DNA from: Euryarchaeota archaeon UBA62 | GTDB taxonomy: Archaea; Thermoplasmatota; Poseidoniia; Poseidoniales; Thalassarchaeaceae | Assembly (NCBI GenBank): GCA_002502095.1 | Contig: DAPJ01000015.1 | Span: forward strand, 1-23,935 | Length of the DNA: 23,935 nt | Direction: 5' to 3' | Part shown: positions 15,786 to 22,943 of the stretch, in pieces | How the letters are laid out: each line of letters begins with the position of its first letter | Position numbering within the stretch: the first letter of the stretch is position 1 | Made by a program: the position numbers and the translations under genes | The notes under the pieces: model-generated | Seen by the model: only the letters and a program-made list of their open reading frames with translations | What the model was told of the DNA's origin: nothing | Databases searched by the model: none

Positions 15786-16448
15786 ATGGGATACACATTC
15801 ATTCAGTCAGAAGAAATCATGGATTGGGAAGGTAGGAAAAGGGCCAGGTTTGTAAACAGTCTCAGTGGATTCAAAAGTGCTACCCTTATAGGAACCTACC
15901 ATCCTGAATTTGGAGATAATCTGTCAATTGTATCCTCCGTTGTGCACCTAGGATCCACTCCTCCATTGATGGGATTTGTGCTAAGGCCTCCGGGAGAGGA
16001 TGCACATACTTACAAAAATATCAAGTCAACAGGAATTTGCACTTTCAGTCATGTTAATGAGAACATAATTGAGAGGGCTCATCAGACCAGTGCGAGATAT
16101 CCTAGAGGCAGTAGCGAGTTTGATGAAGTAGGCTTAACACCCAGGAAGATCGAGAATTGGTCGGCCCCTTGTGTGGAGGAGTCCAGAGTAAGGATGGGGC
16201 TAACGCTGGTGGATGATACAGAGCTCGTTAACGGGTGTAGGTTCATGACCTGTGCGGTCAAATGGTTCGAGTTAGATTCGAGAGACATGGGAGAGGACGG
16301 ATATGTTGATCTGAGTAGTCTTGGAGGAGTCACTATTTCGGGACTTGATGGATATCATAAGACCCCGGGAATTTACAGGCTTTCATATGCTAAAATTGAT
16401 CGTGAGATAGAGAAAATGACTGATTTTGGCGATGGATGGCCTGAATGA
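15786..16448 (+). CDS. Flavin reductase-like (FMN-binding split-barrel) protein
   Basis: A 220-aa protein of the DIM6/NTAB flavin reductase-like family, which binds FMN and in many cases supplies reduced flavin to a partner monooxygenase. The N-terminal half carries the family pattern RARFVNSLSGFKSATLIGT, NLSIVSSVVHLGSTPPLMGF, VLRP and HTYKNIKSTGICTFSHV, with the later conserved RMGLTLV strand. Start chosen at ATG 15786, with GGTGG 4 nt upstream and only 11 nt after aspS. A luciferase-like flavin oxygenase is encoded three genes downstream, which makes a two-component reductase/oxygenase relationship attractive but unproven. A short T-run and a new putative promoter separate it from the next gene. 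Confidence 0.82.
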   Translation: MGYTFIQSEEIMDWEGRKRARFVNSLSGFKSATLIGTYHPEFGDNLSIVSSVVHLGSTPPLMGFVLRPPGEDAHTYKNIKSTGICTFSHVNENIIERAHQTSARYPRGSSEFDEVGLTPRKIENWSAPCVEESRVRMGLTLVDDTELVNGCRFMTCAVKWFELDSRDMGEDGYVDLSSLGGVTISGLDGYHKTPGIYRLSYAKIDREIEKMTDFGDGWPE

Positions 16449-16461
16449 GCTAGCTCGAGGT

Positions 16462-16470
16462 CATTTTTAT
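16462..16470 (+). terminator. Possible T-rich terminator after the flavin reductase-like gene
   Basis: CATTTTTAT begins 13 nt after the stop at 16448. Five T in a row is a short run, so partial read-through is likely. The same stretch could act as a TATA-like element for the following gene. Confidence 0.3.
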
Positions 16471-16486
16471 TCACTCATCCCAGGAC

Positions 16487-16496
16487 CGAAAATAAG
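16487..16496 (+). promoter_or_regulatory. Possible BRE/TATA element of the metabolic operon
   Basis: CGAAAATAAG centred about 28 nt before the ATG at 16521, resembling a purine-rich BRE joined to a TATA-like core. The start has no Shine-Dalgarno sequence, compatible with a leaderless first gene of an operon. Position-based inference. Confidence 0.35.
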
Positions 16497-16520
16497 GGGT
16501 ATGTATGGCCCCTGCGGAAC

Positions 16521-17252
16521 ATGAGAGACATGGCCAAGCCGAGGTTTGTATTTCTTCTATTGAAGGAACATCCGTATGGTCGTGAGATGCTTCACCAGAT
16601 ACTCTCCGCTGGATATTCCCCTGAGATGATCATTGAGGAAGATTCGCCAGTGGCTGATGAAGAGAGGGAGAAGTTTCTGAAGAGGATTGAGGGAAACGAA
16701 ATAGCTCCTACTATCGATCAACTATCGATTGTAAATGGAATCCCATTAGTCACAGTGCCGATTCATAATTCATCCGAGGTCATGCCACACATCCAAGGAA
16801 TGGATCTTGATCTAATTGTATTTGGAGGGACCAGGATAATCAGAGGAGAGATCCTTGATTTCCCGAAGGATGGAGTTGTCAATTCACATCCGGGACTTCT
16901 TCCAGAATGTAGGGGATCTGCATCTCCGGCATGGTCTGTTTATCACGATATTCGAATAGGGTCGACGTGTCACTTCTGTGATAACGGAATTGATACTGGG
17001 GAGATTCTCTTGAGGAGAGAGTTCCCCGTGAAGCGTGGTATGACGTATGAGGACCTTTGCTACGGGACACTAGTTCTTTCAGGAGTGTTGATGAAGGAGG
17101 CACTGATTGCATATGACAAGGGAGAGTGGACTGAGATGCGCCGTCCACAGGGAGCTAGCGACTTCCCAACTTTTAGGAACGCTCCAGAGGAAGTACTCGA
17201 AGTGGTCAGAGAAAGACTCAGTAAACAGGAATATGCACACTACATTGATTAG
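16521..17252 (+). CDS. Formyltransferase-fold protein (Fmt/GART N-terminal domain only)
   Basis: A 243-aa protein with the formyltransferase catalytic fold of Fmt, GART and sugar N-formyltransferases. The 10-formyltetrahydrofolate-binding and catalytic residues are visible: Asn121 and His123 in NSHPGLLPECRG and Asp158 in DNGIDTGEILL, the same Asn-His-Asp set with near-normal spacing. The usual Ser after His-Pro is Gly here. It lacks the C-terminal OB domain of methionyl-tRNA formyltransferase (about 315 aa), and archaea do not formylate initiator tRNA, so the substrate is probably a small amine or sugar, or the enzyme works in the deformylating direction. First gene of a compact run; the SDR gene follows after 8 nt. 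Start ATG 16521, with ATG 16530 as the alternative. Confidence 0.82.
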   Translation: MRDMAKPRFVFLLLKEHPYGREMLHQILSAGYSPEMIIEEDSPVADEEREKFLKRIEGNEIAPTIDQLSIVNGIPLVTVPIHNSSEVMPHIQGMDLDLIVFGGTRIIRGEILDFPKDGVVNSHPGLLPECRGSASPAWSVYHDIRIGSTCHFCDNGIDTGEILLRREFPVKRGMTYEDLCYGTLVLSGVLMKEALIAYDKGEWTEMRRPQGASDFPTFRNAPEEVLEVVRERLSKQEYAHYID

Positions 17253-17260
17253 GTGATAAA

Positions 17261-18061
17261 ATGGAAAAAAATCTTTTGGGACGGGATTTCCCCTTTGCCG
17301 ATGGTATTCTCGATGGAAAGACAGCATTGGTATGTGGGGCCTCCAAAGGAATTGGGAGAGCTACGGCATTGGTCCTAGCTAGGGCTGGATGTAGAGTCAT
17401 CGCATGCGCGAGATCGGTCGGTGATCTTGAGTCTCTTATCGAAGAAATGCATGGATCTGGACATGAAAAACTGGTGCTGGATATGGAGAGCTTGGAGTCG
17501 ATTTCTACTTCAGTTTCAGATTTGGGTTCTGTGGATATACTCGTGAATAACTCCGGTGGCCCTCCCGGGGGGCCATTACTAGGTAATTCGATAGAGGATT
17601 TTGAGGGACCGTTCGCTAGGCACCTTCATGCTTCTCACATCCTGACAAAGGAGCTCGTGCCAGGAATGGAGAGGTCCGGAAGCGGCAGGATTGTGAATAT
17701 CATTTCTACATCAGTTAGGGAGCCCATTGACAATATAGGGCTCTCAAATACTTTGAGGGGAGCCATGGCGTCGTGGTCTAAGTCTCTGTCTAGAGAATTA
17801 CCAGCTTGTATCACAATAAACAACATTCTCCCCGGATTTACCGATACCGATAGGCTAGGCTCCCTTGCCAGTTCTATATCATCTAAGACAGGCAAGAAGG
17901 TTGAAGAAGTTCAGGAAAACTGGATTAATAGCGTTCCAATTCAGAGGCTGATTGATCCTCTAGAGACGGCAATTGCAGTCGTGTGGCTCTGTCTACCTTC
18001 TAGTGGCGCTGTGCGAGGAGTAAGTCTTGCCGTGGACGGTGGCAGAATGCGTTCCATATGA
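17261..18061 (+). CDS. Atypical short-chain dehydrogenase/reductase (SDR) with substituted active site
   Basis: A 266-aa Rossmann-fold protein. The nucleotide-binding loop GASKGIG (26-32), NNSGG (96-100), the GRIVNIIST strand with Ser149, and NNILPGFTDTDRL are intact. The catalytic YxxxK is replaced: where classical SDRs read YSASK, this protein has SNTLR (162-166), so Tyr becomes Ser and Lys becomes Arg. A recognised subgroup of SDRs annotated as ketoacyl reductase-like shares this LSN-xLR pattern together with the NNSGGPPGG loop. The reaction is therefore uncertain. AGGTGA lies 4 nt upstream of ATG 17261. The stop overlaps the LLM gene start by 4 nt (ATGA). Confidence 0.88.
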   Translation: MEKNLLGRDFPFADGILDGKTALVCGASKGIGRATALVLARAGCRVIACARSVGDLESLIEEMHGSGHEKLVLDMESLESISTSVSDLGSVDILVNNSGGPPGGPLLGNSIEDFEGPFARHLHASHILTKELVPGMERSGSGRIVNIISTSVREPIDNIGLSNTLRGAMASWSKSLSRELPACITINNILPGFTDTDRLGSLASSISSKTGKKVEEVQENWINSVPIQRLIDPLETAIAVVWLCLPSSGAVRGVSLAVDGGRMRSI

Positions 18062-19311
18062 GGGATAATATGGAGTTCGATATTTTCTTCTCCATTTCCC
18101 AGACCCCGGATAGCTCTGGTTTTGTTCCCAGTGAGAGAGAGATGTTCTCCAACTTCCTAAATCAGGCGGAGCATGCCGATATGCTTGGATTTGGAATTGG
18201 TTGGATAGCGCAGGCTCATCTATCCACAGAGATACAGAAAAGGAATAATAATCCAGTAGTTCCACATTATCCGGGAGAGGTTGGGCTTTGTACTGACTTC
18301 TTCCAGATCGCTCAAAAGGTTCTTTCTAGAACTGAAAGAATGGAGGTAGGTAGTGCCGTGATGAGTATCTTAGCCTCCGGCGGCCCTATAGCCCAAGCAG
18401 AGAGGGTGGGATCATTCTTATCCTTACATGGACTTGAATCTGATGAAAGAAGGAGGTTGCATATAGGATTCAGTGCGGGTAGATTTGAATTCATGGCGAG
18501 GCCATATGGAATTGTTCCAAGAGATCCAGTTGAAGAAGCCGCATGGCCGGCACTCAGAGGTAGGATTTTCGCAGAGGCGTCCGAGATATTCCTCCGACTA
18601 CTCAGGGGAGATGTGGTATCAAGTGATATGATTGGAAAGACCATCTTGACCAGGTCAAGCTTCAGGAGCGACGAGGACTGGTCCGAAGTTCAAGAAAAGG
18701 CGGTTTTGCATCGAGGTTTGACTGATTTGCCCGATTCAATAGAAATAAGAAATAGATATGATTTCGAGGAGATAAAGATTATTCCTCAAGATTGGAATCG
18801 AAGTCTTCTGAATTTGGTTCTCGGTAGTCATGACCCGATATTACAGAAGGAAGTAAACAAATGGCTTCCTGTTCAAGTTTTCAATCTCTCTATTACTCCT
18901 CCTAGGATAATTGAGGAGACCCATCAGAGGATGAAGGAGTCTTACCATAGGGACGGTGGTGGTTGGAAGAGATCTATGATGCCCAGAACAGTCATGGTTT
19001 TCATCAACGAGGAGGATTCTTTGAGTTCTGAAGAAAGGAGCTCTGAGGCAAAGAGAGAGGCGAAATCAGCTCTTTCGACATACTGGAGCGCCCTAGAGGG
19101 AACAATTGACCCATCAAAAGTTGACAGGGCGGTAGATAATGCAGTGATTGGAAACGCTGAGGAAGTCGCACAACAAATTATTGAAAGATTCGATCCTAAT
19201 GATCGTTTGATGTGCTGGTTTGATTTCTTCAACCATGACAGTGAAAGGGTAATGAGGAACATGACTGCATTCATGACTAAGGTAGTACCCCGGATTAACG
19301 GAGGCGAATAG
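18058..19311 (+). CDS. LLM-class (luciferase-like) flavin-dependent oxidoreductase
   Basis: A 417-aa protein of the bacterial luciferase-like TIM-barrel superfamily, whose members use reduced FMN or F420. Recognisable are the start strand EFDIFFSISQ, the helix NFLNQAEHADMLGFGIGWIA with QAHLS, RTERMEVGSAVMSI, the NPx-like turn replaced by SGGPIAQAERVGSF, the RLHIGFSAGRFEF strand (family GxGxG-like), and late GNAEEVAQQIIERF, the usual C-terminal flavin-domain signature. It overlaps the SDR gene by 4 nt (ATGA) and abuts the next gene with no gap. Together with the flavin reductase-like protein it could be a two-component monooxygenase; F420 dependence cannot be ruled out. Substrate unknown. The ATG four codons later is an alternative start. 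Confidence 0.85.
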   Translation: MRDNMEFDIFFSISQTPDSSGFVPSEREMFSNFLNQAEHADMLGFGIGWIAQAHLSTEIQKRNNNPVVPHYPGEVGLCTDFFQIAQKVLSRTERMEVGSAVMSILASGGPIAQAERVGSFLSLHGLESDERRRLHIGFSAGRFEFMARPYGIVPRDPVEEAAWPALRGRIFAEASEIFLRLLRGDVVSSDMIGKTILTRSSFRSDEDWSEVQEKAVLHRGLTDLPDSIEIRNRYDFEEIKIIPQDWNRSLLNLVLGSHDPILQKEVNKWLPVQVFNLSITPPRIIEETHQRMKESYHRDGGGWKRSMMPRTVMVFINEEDSLSSEERSSEAKREAKSALSTYWSALEGTIDPSKVDRAVDNAVIGNAEEVAQQIIERFDPNDRLMCWFDFFNHDSERVMRNMTAFMTKVVPRINGGE

Positions 19312-20484
19312 ATGGATAGCAGAGAAAACGTTCCTTCATCGGTATCTCCTGGAAGACCGGGGTCATCCCTCTATCCTTCGAATCCATTGGGAGAGAGGCA
19401 TGACGGGATAGCTACGGGAAGAGATGTCGAGTGGGAGCCTTTGGTAGATTTTCGAAGAATGGATATCTCAGAGAATACCATACATGGCGCCATAGCTTGG
19501 GCTCATGGAAATGAAATCATACACTCTTTCGGGGGTAATGTTCTGGTTTACGGTAGGTCTATGATGAAGCCCTTTACGATGAAAATATTCAGTGAAGCCC
19601 TCGCTAAGGCTGGCCTAAGCTCAGAACAGATGGCAATTTCATGCTCATCCCATAATGGCGATACTGAGCATGTTGCGACAGCTCAGTCCCTGCTTAGCGA
19701 ATCGGAATGGGGACTAATGCAATGCCCTCTGGATGTTCCATTAATACAGTTCGGAAGACAGGTTAGGAGACCCCGTAGATGGTTCCATACTTGCTCCGGT
19801 GAACACGCAGCGATGCTCAAAGGAATGAGGCTGATGGGAATTAGTAGAGCGGGTTACACCCTCCCAAGCTCCGGTTGGTTTCCGCTGTATCTGGATGTAC
19901 TCAGAAGAATGATGGGGAAGCCTGATTGGGAGCCACTGAGGGTTGCTAAAGATGGGTGTGGCCTGCCTACAGTTTCCAATACTGTGGATGAGTTGGCAGT
20001 AATGATGGCTGGACTCGCGTCAGAGAAGGATGATGACTGGATTTGGGATGCAATGACAAAAAATCCAGATCTTGTTGGAGGTTTCAATAGACTGGATTCG
20101 ACATGCCTCAAGGCAGGAGAAGGGAAAATCCTAGCTAAGGAAGGGGCGGATGGGCTACTGGGTCTTTCCGTAGATCATCCAGACTGGCCGGACGGACTAG
20201 GGATAGTGATCAAAATAGCTCATGGATGGAACAGTCAGGCTACTTGGTACGTTGCCAGAGCTGTCTTGGGGGTATTGGGAGTTGAGCTGCGGAACCCCTA
20301 CCCCCTACACCGTCAGAAGGCGTTCATCGTTCCGGGAATAGTTCCTGAAAGTATGCGTGAGGCTCTCGAGGAAGTTGTCACTTGGGACGAATGGGACCCT
20401 GATAGAGACAGATTCTCCATGGACTGGAGGGATTACTCCGAGGGCGTTACTCGAGAAAATCCCTTTGCTAATGAGGGATCCTGA
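19312..20484 (+). CDS. Asparaginase-II family amidohydrolase (Rhizobium AnsA-like, PF06089)
   Basis: A 390-aa hydrolase of the family that includes the thermolabile Rhizobium etli asparaginase, unrelated to the bacterial type I/II enzymes and to the Ntn enzyme elsewhere in this window. Matches to the known active site are Ser83 and Lys86 in GRSMMKPF, Ser113 in CSSHNGD, and Lys276 in AKEGADG. Of the zinc ligands, Cys161 (TCSGEH) and Cys216 (DGCGLP) are kept, but the usual Lys of CSGKH is Glu164. There is also an N-terminal extension of about 45 residues without clear homology. GGAGG lies 7 nt upstream of ATG 19312. The stop overlaps the aldehyde dehydrogenase start by 1 nt (TGATG). The natural substrate may be another amide made by this operon. 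Confidence 0.87.
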   Translation: MDSRENVPSSVSPGRPGSSLYPSNPLGERHDGIATGRDVEWEPLVDFRRMDISENTIHGAIAWAHGNEIIHSFGGNVLVYGRSMMKPFTMKIFSEALAKAGLSSEQMAISCSSHNGDTEHVATAQSLLSESEWGLMQCPLDVPLIQFGRQVRRPRRWFHTCSGEHAAMLKGMRLMGISRAGYTLPSSGWFPLYLDVLRRMMGKPDWEPLRVAKDGCGLPTVSNTVDELAVMMAGLASEKDDDWIWDAMTKNPDLVGGFNRLDSTCLKAGEGKILAKEGADGLLGLSVDHPDWPDGLGIVIKIAHGWNSQATWYVARAVLGVLGVELRNPYPLHRQKAFIVPGIVPESMREALEEVVTWDEWDPDRDRFSMDWRDYSEGVTRENPFANEGS

Positions 20485-21917
20485 TGAAATTACTTAACTA
20501 TATCAAAGGTAAATTTGAGGAGCCGGGATCAGCAGAATGGATGGATAATCTTTCGCCTTCCACTGGGAAAGTTATCGGAAGTGTCCCTCTGTCGGGAGAA
20601 AGTGATGTGAAATTGGCGATAGCCGCTGCGAGGGAAGCACTCCCCGAATGGAGTGGGATGGATCCTTCTGGTAGAGCTGAGTGGCTAGATAGGATTGCCG
20701 ACTGCCTAGAAGAAAAATTTGAGGAGATTGCTTACTTAGAGAGCTTGGATACTGGCAAGCCCATATCCCTGGCTCGCTCAGTTGATGCGACTAGGTCGGT
20801 CTCAAATTTCAGGTTCTTCTCAGAAATGATTAGAGATATGGAAGATGAAATCTACGAGATGGAAGATGCTACCAACATAGTGAAGCTCAGGGCCGTTGGA
20901 GTTGGTGCACTTATCACTCCATGGAACCTCCCTCTTTACCTGCTGTCTTGGAAGGTCGCTCCGGCCATTGGAATGGGGAATACCGTAGTTTGTAAACCGA
21001 GTGAGCTGACCCCACTAACTGCAGATCTTCTGATGAGGGTCATTGATGAGGTCGGGCTGCCTTCAGGAGTGGTGAACCTTGTTCATGGGAATGGAAATTC
21101 AGGATCAATGCTCACTGGGAGTCCCGATGTAGATCTTGTCTCATTCACCGGGGGAACATCGACAGGCGCTAAAGTTGCGCAGTCTGCATCCCCTCAATTC
21201 AAGAAGTTGAGTTTGGAGCTGGGCGGTAAGAATGCGAGCATAGTTTTCTCGGACTGTGATCTAGAAGAAACCGTGAAAGGAGTGACTAGGGCCGCATTTC
21301 TCAACCAGGGCCAGGTCTGCTTGTGTGGCTCTAGGATTCTAGTTGAGGACTCGATTTATGAACGGTTCATGGAGATGTTCGTAGAGTCCGTTGAGTCTAT
21401 GGTCATAGGTGACCCAATGGATGATGATACAGAACTAGGTGCGTTGATTTCCAAGCAACACCTGCAAAAAGTCCAGGGTTACGTGTCACTAGCCCTAGAG
21501 GAGGGTGGGCAGATAGTAACTGGAGGGGAGCCATGCTTGCCGAAAGAGTTGGAAGGTGGCAATTGGATGTCCCCCACGGTAATAACTGGTCTTGGAACTG
21601 AAACAAGATGCTCGACTGAGGAGGTTTTTGGCCCCTTTGTAACTGTACATAGATTCAATTCAGAGCATGAGGCCATAGAAATTGCAAATAATACGAGATA
21701 CGGTTTGGCTGGTAGCATTTGGACAATGGACTTGGAAAAGGGAAGGAGAGTAGCCGAGAACATCCATTCTGGCATGGTTTGGGTCAATACATGGTTACAC
21801 AGGGATCTTCGTGTACCTTTCGGGGGAGTGAAGGATAGTGGAGTCGGTAGAGAAGGAGGGAAGTGGAGTCTGGGATTCTTCTCAGAGCCGCTTAATGTAT
21901 GCGTCAGGCATGATTGA
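20484..21917 (+). CDS. Aldehyde dehydrogenase, ALDH8 (2-aminomuconic semialdehyde dehydrogenase) type
   Basis: NAD(P)-dependent oxidation of an aldehyde, probably a semialdehyde, to the acid; 477 aa, full length. Catalytic Cys279 lies in NQGQVCLC, the general base Glu245 in LELGGKN, the Asn in TPWNLPLYLLSWK, and the family C-terminus reads WVNTWLHRDLRVPFGG with KDSGVGREGG. The WNLPLYLLSWK and WLxRDLRVPFGG patches are typical of 2-aminomuconic/2-hydroxymuconic semialdehyde dehydrogenases (AmnC/NbaE, human ALDH8A1). The substrate is not provable from sequence. GAGG is 7 nt upstream of the ATG, which overlaps the preceding stop by 1 nt. It is only distantly similar to the ALDH4 enzyme at the left of the window. 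Confidence 0.92.
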   Translation: MKLLNYIKGKFEEPGSAEWMDNLSPSTGKVIGSVPLSGESDVKLAIAAAREALPEWSGMDPSGRAEWLDRIADCLEEKFEEIAYLESLDTGKPISLARSVDATRSVSNFRFFSEMIRDMEDEIYEMEDATNIVKLRAVGVGALITPWNLPLYLLSWKVAPAIGMGNTVVCKPSELTPLTADLLMRVIDEVGLPSGVVNLVHGNGNSGSMLTGSPDVDLVSFTGGTSTGAKVAQSASPQFKKLSLELGGKNASIVFSDCDLEETVKGVTRAAFLNQGQVCLCGSRILVEDSIYERFMEMFVESVESMVIGDPMDDDTELGALISKQHLQKVQGYVSLALEEGGQIVTGGEPCLPKELEGGNWMSPTVITGLGTETRCSTEEVFGPFVTVHRFNSEHEAIEIANNTRYGLAGSIWTMDLEKGRRVAENIHSGMVWVNTWLHRDLRVPFGGVKDSGVGREGGKWSLGFFSEPLNVCVRHD

Positions 21918-21962
21918 TGCGCAACACTGTAAGACAGGCATGTGGTCGGAACATCGATTAGA

Positions 21963-22943
21963 ATGGCGCATATTGGAATCATCGGAGTTGGTTCGTACGT
22001 CCCACCACATGAAATGAGTAATGACGATTGGGCGGAAATAGTAGACACTAGTGACGAATGGATAACTACCAAGACCGGGATGAAGAAAAGGAGGATTGCC
22101 GACTCTGATGTTTGCACATCTGACTTGGCCGTAGAGGCCTGTAAGGTTGCATTGGAAAATTCCGGACTGAAAGTATCCGATATCGATTTGATTATCTTAG
22201 CAACATCCTCGCCCGATGTCCCTATGTCCTCAACAGCTGGGATAGTTCAGGATAAGCTAGGGTGCATCGATTGCGTTGCCTTTGACATCAACGCAGTTTG
22301 TGCTGGTTGGGTCCATGCACTTGACATAGGATCTAGATTCGCGGGAACGGAAGGATATGAAAATGTCCTAGTTGTTGGATCAGAGGTCTACTCAAGGATA
22401 CTGAATTGGCGAGATCGTTCGACTTGTGTATTATTCGGAGACGGCGCGGGGGCTGTGGTACTTTCCAAGGTCCCAGAGGGGAAGGGAATTATTGGATCTT
22501 GGATGATGAGCGACGGTTCTGGATCTAGTGTTATTGAGATTCCTGCTGGAGGGACCAGAATTCCTATTCCTAGTGAAGGATTCGAAGAGGGGATGCAATA
22601 TTTCCATATGGATGGAAGAGCCGTTTGGGACTTCGCAATCGAAGCCTTTCCTCAAGCTGTTTTATCAGTACTAGAAAGATGCGGCAAAACCATAGATGAA
22701 GTCGATCTCATTATTCCGCATCAAGCTAACATAAACATCATCGAGAAGGGAATGGAGAAACTAGGATTGCCGATGGGGAAGACTTTCACCAATCTCCACA
22801 AGTATGGAAATACGGCTGGTGCCAGTGTTCCAATCGCCATGCACGAGGCCTTTGAAGAAAATAGGATAACAGAAGGAGACTTGGTTGTCACAGTTGCGTT
22901 TGGCGGTGGCTTGGCATGGGGAGCCAATCTGATTCAGTTCTAG
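21963..22943 (+). CDS. 3-oxoacyl-ACP synthase III-like protein (KAS III, FabH family)
   Basis: A 326-aa thiolase-fold condensing enzyme. The complete KAS III triad is visible: Cys113 in DINAVCAGW, His253 in IIPHQANIN, and Asn283 in KYGNTAGAS, at the spacing of bacterial FabH. TSDEWITTKTGMKKRRI, the GDGAGAVVL loop and the terminal AFGGGLAWGA are also standard. In bacteria FabH joins acetyl-CoA and malonyl-ACP to start fatty-acid synthesis; in an archaeon it may make other acyl chains. It is not HMG-CoA synthase, whose motifs differ. The start ATG 21963 fits the family N-terminus; an in-frame GTG at 21942 adds seven residues. It follows the ALDH by 45 nt. Its stop codon overlaps that of the convergent surface protein. 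Confidence 0.9.
   Translation: MAHIGIIGVGSYVPPHEMSNDDWAEIVDTSDEWITTKTGMKKRRIADSDVCTSDLAVEACKVALENSGLKVSDIDLIILATSSPDVPMSSTAGIVQDKLGCIDCVAFDINAVCAGWVHALDIGSRFAGTEGYENVLVVGSEVYSRILNWRDRSTCVLFGDGAGAVVLSKVPEGKGIIGSWMMSDGSGSSVIEIPAGGTRIPIPSEGFEEGMQYFHMDGRAVWDFAIEAFPQAVLSVLERCGKTIDEVDLIIPHQANINIIEKGMEKLGLPMGKTFTNLHKYGNTAGASVPIAMHEAFEENRITEGDLVVTVAFGGGLAWGANLIQF

Noticed and set aside
16521..17252. Calling this gene a true methionyl-tRNA formyltransferase
   Set aside because: No C-terminal OB domain and archaea do not formylate initiator methionine; only the catalytic fold is supported.
15786..19311. Rut pyrimidine-degradation operon (LLM oxygenase plus flavin reductase)
   Set aside because: The other Rut genes (isochorismatase-like RutB, RidA-like RutC, RutD hydrolase) are missing, and the order and partners differ.
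21479..22117. 212-codon leftward open frame across the ALDH8 / KAS III junction
   Set aside because: Antisense to two well-identified genes and without recognisable motifs.
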